64,000 bases of DNA, taken from assembly GCA_051294375.1 (NCBI GenBank), contig CM119267.1, forward strand, positions 6,350,121 through 6,414,120, read 5' to 3'. The notes beneath the pieces were generated by a model. It was not told the origin of the DNA, searched no databases, and saw only the letters and a program-made list of their open reading frames with translations. Both the position numbers and the translations under genes were made by a program. This document shows, in pieces, positions 33,831-45,230 of the stretch. Every line of letters begins with the position of its first letter. Positions within the stretch are counted from its first letter, which is position 1. Source of the DNA: Paraspadella gotoi. Lineage: Eukaryota; Chaetognatha.

Positions 33831-34710
33831 TCTCCTCCCTCTCTCCCTCCCTCTCTCCCTCCCCTCCCCCTCCTCCTCTCTCTCTTCTGGGCTGAGAAAA
33901 TCATCTTTTTCTAATTTTCTTCTCCAAACTCATTATTTTTTCTTCTTTTTCTGTTTAAAAAAAAAAAAANNNNNNNNNNNNNNNNNNNNNNNNNNNNNNN
34001 NNNNNNNNNNNNNNNNNNNNNNNNNNNNNNNNNNNNNNNNNNNNNNNNNNNNNNNNNNNNNNNNNNNNNNNNNNNNNNNNNNNNNNNNNNNNNNNNNNNN
34101 NNNNNNNNNNNNNNNNNNNNNNNNNNNNNNNNNNNNNNNNNNNNNNNNNNNNNNNNNNNNNNNNNNNNNNNNNNNNNNNNNNNNNNNNNNNNNNNNNNNN
34201 NNNNNNNNNNNNNNNNNNNNNNNNNNNNNNNNNNNNNNNNNTTAAAAAGTAATGATTTGCATATCATCAAGACTAAATATTTTTTGCCCTATTTTTATCT
34301 CTCTTTTTTAAAGATATTTAAATAAATTACATATTCGTAGCTAATACATAATAAAAAAGGGAATAATTTCCCTCATTATCAAAAAAGCTCAATGAGGCGG
34401 ATCGACTCGGTCTCGCGACTCGCGCAAATTGAAACTTTTTTGGGTCAACGAATTTCCAGTCGAGATTTCATTCTTCCGCATCATTATTCGCCCTAATTAT
34501 TTCTTCGGCTTCTTCTTCTTTATAACATCTTCATAGTCAACTCCATTATTTCTCACTCGCCTCATTTTACTGTCTCTCACTCCTCCTTATTTGCCCTTTT
34601 ATCGTTTCTCTTCTTTCCTTCATCATTGTAGTAACTTCTCCCTCTTCCTCCTCCTCCTCCTCCTCCTCCCTCATAACGGACTTTTCCAATCATTTCCTGT
34701 TCTGATTGTC

Positions 34711-34927
34711 TGCGGCTGACTGCGGCTGACTGCGGCTGACTGCGGCTGACTGCGGCTGACTGCGGCTGACTGCGGCTGACTGCGGCTGACTGCGGCTGAC
34801 TGCGGCTGACTGCGGCTGACTGCGGCTGACTGCGGCTGACTGCGGCTGACTGCGGCTGACTGCGGCTGACTGCGGCTGACTGCGGCTGACTGCGGCTGAC
34901 TGCGGCTGACTGCGGCTGACTGCGGCT
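34711..34927. repeat. Perfect 10-bp minisatellite, TGCGGCTGAC x 21
   Basis: Twenty-one uninterrupted copies of TGCGGCTGAC from 34711 to 34920, then a partial TGCGGCT, with no substitution in any unit. Because 10 is not a multiple of 3, each frame cycles. All + frames contain TGA, whereas the minus strand is open in every frame and would give a 10-residue repeat. No start codon or gene context supports translation. The flanks are ordinary pyrimidine-rich DNA (34490-34680) and unique AT-rich DNA. Confidence 0.95.
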
Positions 34928-35330
34928 CCGATTCTTCGAACTGAGAAAGTTTATTCCGTCTTCTTTATTTCTTTTTTTTCGGAGTATTTAAAGCCCCTTA
35001 ACTACAAAGCCCCTTAAGTACATAGTAGTAATGAAAAAAGCTCTTACTTCATTAATTCTGTTTTCCAGTGAGCAGTGATTACGACACACCGTTGTACGTT
35101 GCCCACAACTTTCTAAGTTTGTCCCCGTCGAGGATTCAAATCACTGCACTGTATTTCACGCTCTTCTTTACCCCAGCAATGATCCATAAAACCATCCAAC
35201 GAATCACATCAGCCTGAATCTAAATTCGGATTTTCGCAAAACCAACCATAAATAATAGGACCGATATTAAATGCAAATTAGATACTCTTACGGTTGGTCA
35301 CGTATTCTCTCAAAAGGTAAGTACAAAAAA

Positions 35331-35402
35331 TCGGTTAACCAAGTAATTTAGTAAGTCAATACTTGAGCCACTCATCTCGAGAGTCGTGCATTCGATTCTC
35401 CA
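35331..35402 (+). mobile_element. Degenerate tRNA-like (SINE-type) Pol III promoter remnant
   Basis: GGTTAACCAAGTAATTTAGT resembles a decayed D-arm with A box, and 33 bases later GTGCATTCGATTCTCC resembles a T-arm with B box (consensus GGTTCGANTCC). Between them ACTTGAGCCACTCATCTCGA sits where an anticodon arm would be. Arms no longer pair well, so this is not a functional tRNA. A tRNA-derived SINE head is the most likely identity. Confidence 0.35.
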
Positions 35403-35870
35403 CTTTCCCGCCAATCGCTTCAGCTCTTTGTCAAATCCTCTTTTAGTCTCTCTACTTCCCCTTTTCTGCTTTTATTTTCTTTATTTCGCTTTTTTTTTCG
35501 CTTTTTTTCCCCTTTTTTTAAGTTCGAAAATGAAAACTTCCTTCTCTTCTCATCCTTTCTTTTTTCTTTACTGGCTGCAATGAGTATTTTTAGCTTTCTT
35601 TCGCGAGACCTCGGGTTAGTTTTCTTTCTTCTTTTTCTTTCTTCTTTCTTTCTCTTTCTTCTTGCTTTCTTTCTTCTTTCTTTCTTTCTTTCTTCTCTTC
35701 TTTCTTTCTTTCTCTTTCTTCCTTTCTTATCCGTCTCTCTTTTCGTTTCTTTCTTTCTTTTTCATATTTTCTCCCGCATTCGATCTTCCCTCCATCTCTC
35801 CACTTCCTTCTCCTTTTTTCTCCTCATTCGTCTTCATTCGTTCTGAATATTCCGTAGAAGGAGTAATCGT
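35400..35870. repeat. TTTC-rich pyrimidine tract
   Basis: CTTT/TTTC repeats with short unique interruptions. The open frames through it are F/L/S-rich and not considered genes. 34928-35330 before it is unique AT-rich DNA with a good 5' splice-like string AAAAGGTAAGTA near 35313 but no exon I can define. Confidence 0.7.
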
Positions 35871-35903
35871 TTGATGTCGCGGAGAGAGAGAAAAAACTTC
35901 CAA

Positions 35904-36557
35904 TTAGCGATAAACGATAATAAGAAGAGAGCGTAGTGTTGAGTTTCGTTGTCTAGCAGGTTGACGAATGAGGAGTAGAGCAGTAGAGTAGTTATAGAAG
36001 AGAGAGTAGAGATGACGTAGTAGTAGAGAGTAGGAGGATGTAGAGAGAGAGGATTTGGTCCGCGCGCTCGCCGTCCGACAGCTAATCGTTCTGTCTTCGT
36101 CGTCGTAATTGTGTGGCGATTTGTTCATTGATGACTCTCGTCTATCCTCTTCTCTCTTCTCTCTTCTTCTGTTACTTCTATCTTCTCTGTCTCTCTCCTC
36201 TCTCACTCTCTCTCTGTCCTCTCTCCCCGTCCCCCTCTCTCCTCCGCGTCGGAAGTCCCTGCAAGCTTTCCTCGTAAACTGCATCTTGTATGCCTCTTCT
36301 TTGTCGCTCCTCTCCTTTCGGTTCTCTCGTACTTCAAGGTAAGCTCGGTACAATACTCTCTGGTATCGTCTTCTCTCTCGGTCCTCGTCATCTCTCCTGC
36401 TCTCTTGCGTCTCGTCTCTCAGTATCTCTCTCTCTCTCTTCCTCTCTCCTCTCCACTCTCGACTCCAAAGTCTTTTTACCCAATTAGCGTTGGCAACCGC
36501 GATCGGCGGATTGCCGGGCTGGCGCGGACAGAGACAGAAAGAAGAGACAAGAGAAGC

Positions 36558-36600
<43 letters not shown>

Positions 36601-36659
36601 GGAGAGAGAGTAGAGCAGATGAGAGAGAAATCGCGAGCAAGAGACAAGATGTATAGCAA
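35904..36659 (-). CDS. Long minus-strand open frame, R/E/S-rich, doubtful
   Basis: A 251-codon frame with an ATG start. The first part is a CT-array translation (S/L repeats). The middle has a short non-repetitive stretch PRQPGNPPIAVANANWVKRL. The rest is R/E/D-rich from interrupted GA sequence. I see no domain. On the + strand a strong donor-like CTTCAAGGTAAGC occurs near 36333, so transcription of the other strand is equally possible. Confidence 0.15.
36550..36596. repeat. (GA)n microsatellite
   Basis: Nearly pure GA run. Confidence 0.9.
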
Positions 36660-36904
36660 TGACTACTAGGATGAGCTTAAATGACTTGAAACTGTAAAGA
36701 CTGCATTGCGTCTTAAGTTACTAATTGTCTATATTTATCTTTATATAACTTTGCTACTCATTGCATTCATTTCAATTCATACAACTGCATAACTATGAGG
36801 ATGACAAATGGCTAAGTAACATTTATCATTTACAATCGGTGCGCTGCATTCTCTCTTCATAGAGATTGCCGCAATCCACGATCCACCCCGGTATAAAATT
36901 CCAC

Positions 36905-37120
36905 CTAGACTCGAGCGCTGGGGACATTAGACAACTCGTATTGAAATTCTTTTCTGTTTAATAATTCTCCCAATCGTGGACCGAGGCGCCTCGTCCATGG
37001 ATTGCCATTGTTCTTCTGTTTGTTTCGCTTTGTTGTTGTAATTTTTTTATTTGTTGTCTGGTTGTCGGTCCAGTCGATATCATATAGATCGCGATGGACA
37101 ATGGACTTTGAATAGGCCAC
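36905..37120 (-). CDS. Unidentified minus-strand open frame, 71 codons
   Basis: The peptide is not low complexity: it starts MAYSKSIVHRDLYDIDW, has a K/N/T-rich middle and ends GELLNRKEFQYELSNVPS. No domain is recognised. Surrounding 36660-36900 is unique AT-rich DNA with no feature I can name. It could be an exon or chance. Confidence 0.2.
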   Translation of the reverse strand: MAYSKSIVHRDLYDIDWTDNQTTNKKITTTKRNKQKNNGNPWTRRLGPRLGELLNRKEFQYELSNVPSARV

Positions 37121-37255
37121 GAACTGAAGGACGACGATGACGATGACGACGACGGCGGCGATAGAGATTAGTAGGCGGTATCACTTCGGCGGATTACGTA
37201 AACAAACAAGAGACAATAACGTCGATGAAGAGGAAGCCGGATGTGGATAATTAAG

Positions 37256-37337
37256 AGAAGAGAGAGAGAGAAGAGAAGAGAAGAGAGAGAGAGAGAGAGT
37301 AGAAGAGAGAGAGAAGAGAGAGAGGAGAGAGAGAGAG
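37256..37337. repeat. (GA)n microsatellite
   Basis: Interrupted GA runs directly abutting the ATTTG repeats of the LINE-like tail. Confidence 0.9.
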
Positions 37338-37440
37338 ATTTGATTTGATTTGATTTATTGTGCTCATAATGTCAATAAAAGTTTATAAAAGACATTTACA
37401 ATCACAGGATCGTAAGAGAGCCGTACATGAATATTATGTA
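37338..37440 (-). mobile_element. LINE-like 3' tail with (AAATC)n
   Basis: On the minus strand the sequence ...ACTTTTATTGACATTATGAG, then CACAATAAATC and tandem AAATC units, ends in the neighbouring CT/GA array. Short tandem A-rich tails after an AATAAA-type signal are typical of arthropod non-LTR retrotransposon 3' ends. No reverse transcriptase frame is found upstream (37441-37930), so at most a severely truncated copy is present. Confidence 0.35.
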
Positions 37441-39258
37441 CATACTAATCAAATTAAATAGAAAAATTCTAGAGAGAGAGAGAGCCAGAGAGAGAGAGAG
37501 AAAGAGAAAGAGAGAGAGAGAAAGAGAGAGATAATCATGAAATATACAAGAAAGTAGAAAACAGGTCTCAACAAATACTACGTTCAATAAGTGCGAGATT
37601 ATAATCCGATCCGAAAGATAAAAGATCAAAAGAGAGAAAAAAAAGATATAAAGTCTTTTCTCTTTTCTTCGCCGCGAGAAAAAAAAATGGAAAAGTTGAG
37701 ATGAAAACGAAGAAAGAAAATTTGTTACGCATCGCGACGGTGGTAATGAATTCTTTTGTATTACGAATTTAAAAAGAAAAGAAAAGAAAAAGAGAAAAAG
37801 AAAAAAAAAAAAGAGAAAAGATAAAAAGATGGAAGGCGAAATTGATGTCGCTATGTTTCCTCCTCCCAGAGGACAGTTGGCAAAAAAAGAAAAAAGAATA
37901 ACAATAAGAAGAACTGGAAGTCGACGGACCAACTTTTTTCCATTTTCCTTCTTTTTTTCCCTTTTTCTGTATTTTTTATTTTAAGTTTTTTTCCCTCATT
38001 TTCTGTTTTTTTTCATTTTCCCTTTACTGTTCCGATTTTTTTACAAATTTTTGTCTTTTTCTGTTTTCCAAATTACGTTTCTGTTTTTACTCTGTTCTGT
38101 TTTTCAGATTTGCTCTTGATGTTTGCCTATTTCTCTCCTTTGTCCTTACCTTTCTGTTTTTCTTTTTCCTTCCTTCTTTCTTTCACCTTTTTCTATTTTC
38201 CTTCTCACTCAATTCCTTGTTCCCCTTTCTGTTTTTTTTTCTTTCCCCTCTTTCTGTTCTCTCATTTCTCATACGTACACGTACACATCGCTCGTCACGC
38301 GTACAAACAAGCGATTAACGATCGTACTCGTTACACGCACATTCTCATCCATTAAACGCGCGCCAATATAGAGAAAGATTCGCACGCGCCCGAGCAAAGG
38401 CTTTGGAGTTTGATGCAAAGTCATTAGCGTCTCATTCTTTTCCTCCCCATTTTTTTTTCTCATCCTACCACTCACCCAATTTTTTCTTAATTCCCATTTC
38501 CCACTCTCCCTCCATCCATTTGTCCTTAACCCTTTCTACCCTCTCTTCCCCTCCCTCTCTCCCTCTTTTCCTCTCTCCCTCTCCCCTCTCTTCCTCCTCC
38601 CCTTAATATCCCGTCCCGGTCTCTTTTTTCCCTTCACATTCCATAAATTCCCGGCGTCCATAATATTAATATTCATATTTCCTACATTTCTGCGCCATTT
38701 CTCCGCTTCGGTCTCTCGAGCGCCGACGGTGATCGTAACCCGATGCGTCCACGCGCTTCTCTCTAGATGAGACTTTTTTTTGTCATGGAGATTTATCATC
38801 ATGAATTCGGGTACATGCCTTTCTTTTCATTCCGCGTAATGACACGCATTTAAGTTTCCAAACTGTTTATTTGTGTTTAATTGTCTTACGATATTATTCT
38901 TCAAATCATAATTTGGTATCTCAACCTTCCGCTTTTTAAGATATTCTTAACATTCTAAACATAATTAATTTTCTAAACGTTTTCTAAACGTTTTTTAAAC
39001 TTACTTAACTTTCTAAACGTTTTCAAAAGCCTTATTTGCTTCCCGTTGCTTGCTCTAGGTCGCCGCGCTATGATTGGTTCCAAATCGAAATGCATTCTCA
39101 CCGTCTACAATTGTCAGAAGATAAGCTTTAAATAATTTCACTCATATCCCGTCTTGGTAATTCACCTCCTTCTGCCCGCGGAGTCACGACTCGAATTTAA
39201 AACTCATTCGCTTAACTTGTTTTCCGTCGAAATCGAAGCGGAACAAACGAGGAAAGGA

Positions 39259-39259
39259 C

Positions 39260-39291
<32 letters not shown>

Positions 39292-39297
39292 CGACGC
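39259..39297. repeat. (GAC)n microsatellite
   Basis: Thirteen triplets, nearly perfect. The counterpart at 47099-47142 is broken by insertions. Confidence 0.9.
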
Positions 39298-39520
39298 AGG
39301 AATTTCAGATTCCACTCATGATCCCCGACGCGTTGTCAACCTGCTTTGTTTTTCGGTTCGTTAAACAAAGCCGATCTGCCATCCCGTGTGTTGTTGTTAT
39401 CCTCGGTTGTCACCTCACTATTTAGTTTCCTATCTTTTCTACCTCTACATGTTTTTCCTGCCTTTTTTCCTTTTCACTTTTCTTTCACATTTCACATTCA
39501 TCTTTAAATGAAGTTACCTA

Positions 39521-39558
<38 letters not shown>

Positions 39559-39784
39559 AACTCTAAGTAATAACTCTATTCTGTAACTCCTGCTCGTTTC
39601 CTCATACCTCATATCTTCCTCCACCAATGACTTTAATGACTTCTCTTTATCTGTCTCCATCTCTCTCACCTTTTCTTCTCTCCTCTCTCCCCTCCCGATT
39701 TCTTTCATGAGTTTATTTCCTCCGCTGTCGTAGTCTCCCGTATTCGTCCATCGATTTACATATCAACACTCTATCTGTTTCGTC

Positions 39785-39794
39785 TCTCTCTACG

Positions 39795-39845
<51 letters not shown>
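39785..39845. repeat. (CT)n microsatellite
   Basis: CT runs. The counterpart in copy 2 of repeat C (around 47730-47825) is much shorter or lost. Confidence 0.85.
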
Positions 39846-39846
<1 letters not shown>

Positions 39847-40571
39847 ATCGACTTCCTCCATTTTTTTTACTTTCCTTCTTCCTCTTCCCTCTCCTCCTCT
39901 TCCTCCTCCTCCCCAAAGGAAATCATTTTTTCCTCCTCTTCCTTCTCCCTAAGGAATACCCACGGATCGAATTCTTCCTCCTCTTCCTACCCACATAGGA
40001 ATAAGGGGGAACGCGTTTCTTCCTCTTTCGACCTTCGACGTTTCCATGGATACGACGATGGGAGTTTTTCTCTTTGGGACATGAAGGGGGGAAAGAGGGA
40101 GAGAGAAAGAAGGAGGGAGAGAGTGAGAGACAGAGAGGGAGCATATTTTAAATAGCGCCAGCGAGATTATTATTCGAGAGTATTCCTTGAATTTAAAAAA
40201 AATGGGGAAAAAAAGTTGTGAACTATCAACTAAACCCAAAACCATTAACTAATGTCAAAACTATTTTACTTATTTAAAATATATTGATAATAATAAGTTA
40301 AAAATCTCTCGGCAATTGTTCTACATAGATGTTAATACCATTGTCATAGACGTCGGGGCCATTAAAGAAATATCCCATTCTTTGATAAAGCTGCGTCCAC
40401 TTTCTGACGCGTCAAATGTCAGCGGGTCACAAATCCTCTTCGCTTCAAACTGTCCTCACTGAAGAAACAATAATGATGAGTCTGAAGACGTCATTAAAGC
40501 GTCGTCGTCGTCGTCGTCGTCGCGTGTAGTCGTCGGTCGCTCGTCGTGTCTGGAGGCGAAAATCGCGCAAA

Positions 40572-40669
40572 ATGGATTCAAACGGAAGCGGAAACGGAGA
40601 TGGCGTGGAGACCGCGGGGGGGGGTGGTGGAGACGCGGGGGGGGGCAGGGGGCGTAGAGGCCGAAGAGG
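40572..40669 (+). CDS. Candidate first coding exon, Gly-rich, low confidence
   Basis: ATG at 40572 follows GCAAA (a good start context) and opens MDSNGSGNGDGVETA, then a Gly/Arg-rich stretch. A strong donor, AGG|GTGAGA, falls at 40669/40670, two codons before an in-frame TGA. Upstream is a CGT microsatellite (40500-40523) and CpG-rich sequence. The equivalent in the second copy (48577 onward) is disrupted by insertions. No downstream exon is identified. Confidence 0.25.
40611..40653. other. G-run cluster (G-quadruplex candidate)
   Basis: Runs of five to nine G separated by short spacers. The counterpart at 48654-48722 has even longer runs. Confidence 0.5.
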
Positions 40670-41936
40670 GTGAGAGGCAATTAAGGTGTGCATTCAAAAC
40701 CGAAATAGTTTAGAGTGTATTGAATGCCCTATCAATACAATGTACAATGTAGGGGAAAGAAATTAATGGTAAGTCATTAGAATCCAAGACGGAAAAATAA
40801 CTTTGTTATTTAACAAATTTTTTTGACTCTCGCCGACGAACAGTTGATCGAAAGCGGAGAGCTAAGTTAAGTTAGGGTCGACGGAGTAAAAGTGTACAGA
40901 TCATCTGTCTGTCTCTCTCTCTTCTTCTCTCTCTCCTTCTACTCTCTCTCTCTTCTCTCTTCTTCCTCCTTCTCTCTCTTTCCTTCTCTCTCCTCTCCTC
41001 TCTCTCTCACGGCCAGGGGCGGGTAGAACCGTGGTTCGGAGGGGGGGGAGAGACCCGAGGCCAAAATGAGGGGTGAGCGAAACCTCGTTCCGAGGACGGG
41101 CGATCGAAACTGGGGTAAAAAAAAAAAAAAGCGGAAAACAGGGGGGGGGAAGTCCAATCCATATATGGTCAATGAGGGCCGATGAACGGAGACGACGAGG
41201 AAGAAGGAAGAGGAGAAGGAGGCGGAATTTGGGAAGGGGGGAGGTCGGGGGGGGGGGAGAAACGAGTCAGTTTTGGGAATAAAGACCCTAAGACAAGTCT
41301 CTTCTCTCTCCTCTCTCTCTCCATCTCTCTCTCTCTCTTCTCTCTCGTCACTCACTCCTCTATCATCTCTTCTCCTCTCTCTTCTCTCTCTTCTTTCTCT
41401 ATCTCTTCTGCTCTTCTCTCTCTCTTCCATCTCTGCTCTCTTAGTATCGTTATTCACAGAAATAAACGAAAAAGGGCCTCGAAGGAAGAGACTTAACGAC
41501 AGCATCTGAATCGTAGCGGAAATGTTTTGACGTCGTTTCGAAAGCTGGATCCATAGAAATTGGTTAATAATTAATTAATATGTGTATATTTATTATTATG
41601 ATAATTGGTTATTCTTTAAGTTACCGCACATTTGAACATTGTTCAGTGAACAACGTAGAATCGTGTAAACCAGCGGTAAGAACCTATTTTTGTCAGTGTA
41701 ATGTTAAAAAACGAATTATCAAAAATAAAAAAAAAACTTAATTCCATTTTAATTGCACGAGTCTAGTTTCCTAATTCATTCATTGTTATCGTCATTTCTA
41801 GACAGTGATCCAACATTCATGATTCTTTGATTCATGATACGAGACATGAATCAAAGATAACGACAAAAGATTCGATTCGCAAAGAGATCGCGGCCAACAA
41901 AAGAGAGAGAGAGAGAGAGGCTTTATGCGTCATTCA

Positions 41937-41939
<3 letters not shown>

Positions 41940-42010
<71 letters not shown>
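41940..42010. repeat. (CT)n microsatellite at the end of repeat C copy 1
   Basis: CT array where similarity with copy 2 (50045-50215) ends. Confidence 0.9.
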
Positions 42011-42013
<3 letters not shown>

Positions 42014-42752
42014 TCTCTGCCTCTTCCTCATGTTTGTGCTCTTTTTTACTAAATGAGATCCAATACGACTCATTTTTTTTATCCGCCTTTTTCTCTCTCC
42101 TCCTTTTTTTTTGTGAGCCCGAAGATTGCGATGTGTCTCGCCATTCTATGGTGCGAGCGATATAAGGAAGGGAGCGCTGATCTTTCGATTGTATGGTGTT
42201 CGGGAGGCAGGGAGCCCATCGCTATATTCTATGGGGTGCGGCGAAAGAGTAATTTTAATCGAGAGAAAGAGGGAGAGAGAGGAGAGGGGAAGGAAGGAAG
42301 GGAGGAAGGGAGGAAAGGAGGGAGGAGAAAGATAAAATGAGGGGAGGAAAGGTTAAACGGTGAAAGGGGATAGTAATAAGGATTTAAGGTCTGGAGAGAG
42401 GTACTAAGAGGAAAAAAAAGAAAAGAAAGCTTAAATGTAAAAAGTGATTGAGAGAAGAGAAAAAGAAGAGAGAGAGAAAAAGAGAGAGATAGAAAAATAA
42501 ATAGAAAATATCCAAATTAAAGAAATTAGGAGAACAACAAAAGCAAATAAAGCATCGAAAGCCAAAAAATTTAAAAAAGCAGAAAAAAAAACATAACGAA
42601 TATAGGCCGAAAAAGCAGATAAGTTCATCTCTAAATTTAGACTAAAAGCTGATGAAGCAGAAAAAAAATGAGAAAAAATAAAAAAATGAGAAAAATTGCG
42701 TCGGACGATGAGAAAAATAGAGGAACGAGAATAATACATCGTGAAACCCGAA

Positions 42753-42885
42753 GATTACAGGGAAATCTCTCATAAACGCGTCGATTACAGGGAAATCTCT
42801 CATAAACGCGTCGATTACAGGGAGATCTCTCGTAAACGGGTCGATTACAGGAAAATCTCTCATAAACGCGTCGATTACAGGGATT
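42753..42885. repeat. 30-bp minisatellite, about 4.4 units
   Basis: Units starting GATTACAGGGAAATCTCTCA begin at 42753, 42783, 42813, 42843 and 42873 (partial), with one to four substitutions per unit. The length is a multiple of three. On the minus strand the frame 42637-42966 reads it as the 10-residue repeat CNRRVYERFP; the neighbouring sequence of that frame is not recognisable. Confidence 0.9.
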
Positions 42886-43470
42886 AAACGCAAGAAAAGT
42901 GAGATTAAAACTCATCAATTTCACTCGACGAGAGACATAAACCGGATTCAATGATTTCCTCTTCATTCACGAGGCCGATGATGTGAAGAGAGAGATCCGC
43001 GCCATAGAGTCGTTCGCACCCATAAAGGGGTTTTAGGTGGGGGAGGGGTTGGAGGAAAAAGGGGGGCGTTGGGTGGAACATGATGCCAAAGAACTCAAGT
43101 GGTGTGAGGAGAAGTAGTGAGAGAATCGTGTGATGGGAATCGACCTCAATTGGTGAAAAGTAGAGTAGTGGGCGATGAGCAGCGGGAGCCGGAGATTGGG
43201 TCAGGCTCGGGGTTTGAAATGATTTAGATGGAGCGGAGTGGGAAGGCAGGAAGAGTAATAAAGATGAACTGTTGTTAAGGTAAGGGCGGGGAGAAGTAGA
43301 ATGGTAACAAATACGGGATTGTAGGGTATGGAAAGAAATGCATTTTCGGTATGCGGTTTGATAGTATAAATGATGGTGAAACTCAGATAGAGAGAGTCAG
43401 AGAGAGAGATGGAGGGAAAAAGACAAGGAGCAAAAAAAGAAAAATGCGGAGAGAGGTTTTTGACGCTTGT

Positions 43471-43505
<35 letters not shown>

Positions 43506-45199
43506 CTCTGTCGTTGATGGTTTTAAGGTGGTGCCAATGACGATAAATATAAAGCGTCTGGTGGTTATCATCGTCGTCGTCGTCGTCGTCGTCGAAAAAA
43601 GAGAGAGATGGAGAAAAAAAAATAGGAATAAGAATAAAACGGGAGAAGAGAAAAATGCGAACGGAAAAGAGTATAAAATTGGAAGACGAAATAATAAAGA
43701 GGGGAAAAACTCGTTTTTTCTTTTCTTTTTTTTCTTTTTTTCAAAAGTTTGAAAAAATAAAAAGGAAAAAATTCCGATGAGATTTTGGGGAAACGCGGAT
43801 CCATTGAAGTCATTGAAGCTACGAANNNNNNNNNNNNNNNNNNNNNNNNNNNNNNNNNNNNNNNNNNNNNNNNNNNNNNNNNNNNNNNNNNNNNNNNNNN
43901 NNNNNNNNNNNNNNNNNNNNNNNNNNNNNNNNNNNNNNNNNNNNNNNNNNNNNNNNNNNNNNNNTTTATATTCTTTCCTATTTTTTTTCCTCCCCTTTTT
44001 TTTTTCTCATTGATATTTTGATGATCACTTCGTCTTTTTTCTTTCTTTCTTTAAAAGGAAACAAAAAATAGAAAAAGTTGAAGAAAATGAAAATCGAACG
44101 ACNNNNNNNNNNNNNNNNNNNNNNNNNNNNNNNNNNNNNNNNNNNNNNNNNNNNNNNNNNNNNNNNNNNNNNNNNNNNNNNNNNNNNNNNNNNNNNNNNN
44201 NNNNNNNNNNNNNNNNNNNNNNNNNNNNNNNNNNNNNNNNNNNNNNNNNNNNNNNNNNNNNNNNNNNNNGAAGATTCAAATCTCTTTCCTTTTTCATTTT
44301 CTTTTTTTTCTTTCCTTCTTTCCTTCTTTTTTTTTCCATTCTATTTTTCCTTCTTTCTCGATATTCTTAACTCTCTTTCCTTCTTTTTTCCCTCTTTTTT
44401 CTTCTCTCCTTTCTTTCTTTTATTTCCTTATTCTTTCTTTTCTTTTTCCTCAGTTATTCTCTTTTCTTTGTCCTCCGCTATTCTGCTTGTTTTTTTTATT
44501 AGTTACAAAATATTATTTATTGAACTATTGTACTTATAAGACTTGAAAGTCTTTCTTCCTGAACTGTTCAATTTAAATCGCATTTTATTCGAAAAAAAAT
44601 TAATTTTGGGATTCAACACATTAAACCAAGACATGTAATGCTTCCTTTTAACGCTTTTAACTGTCAACGACAAACTCTCTCATCATCCTCTCTGCTCGAT
44701 CCATCTCTCTCCTCTCTCTCTTCTCTCTCTTCTCTCATCTTCTCTCTCAGTCATCTCTCGTCTCTCTCTCTCAGTCTTCTCTCAGGTCAGTTCATTCAAA
44801 ACTCTTTCAATAAGTATTTCAGTTTCCGGGAATGTTTCCTCTCCTTTTTTTGCACTTTTGCTCTTTTTTTCGCAATTCGAAAGTTTCCTTTTTTTCCTTT
44901 TTTCCTTTTATTCTTTTATCCTTTTTTTTTTTATAGAATTCCTGAGTGCATCGCATTCAATGAATTCGGCATCGTAGGTTGCGCACGCAAATCGCTATGG
45001 AAATTGCGCGCGTCAAACTTTGAAAGGTTAATTTTACACGCATCAACAACAACTCGACAGAGTAAGTGCGCTTATGGTTTATAGTGCGAAAGTAGTAAAA
45101 CTTTGGCAAGGCTAAACTTTGAGGCGCTGAATTGATAAAAAAAAATTATTCGAACCCGAAAAAATATTCGGGAACGCCTACTTAACATTTTTTTAAAAT

Positions 45200-45230
<31 letters not shown>

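Larger units (their letters stand above)
28310..34254 (-). repeat. Segmental repeat A', inverted diverged copy of unit A
   Basis: Reading the minus strand gives the order of unit A. Landmarks are GATGTCGGATCGCGTTT (28360s), the flanks of the Penelope insertion joined with no insertion (29012-29060), the YY1-like site (30415-30426), the AT-rich island (32465-32760), and the purine minisatellite as its CT strand (33330-33830). It differs from A by many small indels, a missing Penelope-like element, an internal inversion (30645-31449), a non-homologous segment (31907-32190), a local stutter (29052-29780) and five internal gaps. After the last gap about 13 bases (34242-34254) still match the start of A in reverse. 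Confidence 0.85.
38193..42016 (+). repeat. Segmental repeat C, copy 1
   Basis: Matches 45891-50215 in the same order. Landmarks are CACGCGTACAAAC, AAAGTCATTAGCGTCTCATT, the GACGACGACG run at 39259, CCATGGATACGACGATGGGA, GTCGGGGCC, the G-run block at 40611-40653, and GAACATTGTTCAGTGAACAA. It contains candidate exon 40572-40669 and CT arrays at 39520-39556, 39785-39845 and about 41940-42010. Confidence 0.8.

Noticed and set aside
34711-34927. CRISPR-like array
   Set aside because: Units are contiguous with no spacers, the unit is 10 bp, and the genome is eukaryotic.
35331-35402. Functional tRNA gene
   Set aside because: T-arm stem does not pair and no acceptor stem can be formed; kept only as a SINE-like remnant.
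42753-42885. CRISPR-like array of 30-bp repeats
   Set aside because: The 30-bp units abut with no spacer between them; this is a minisatellite.
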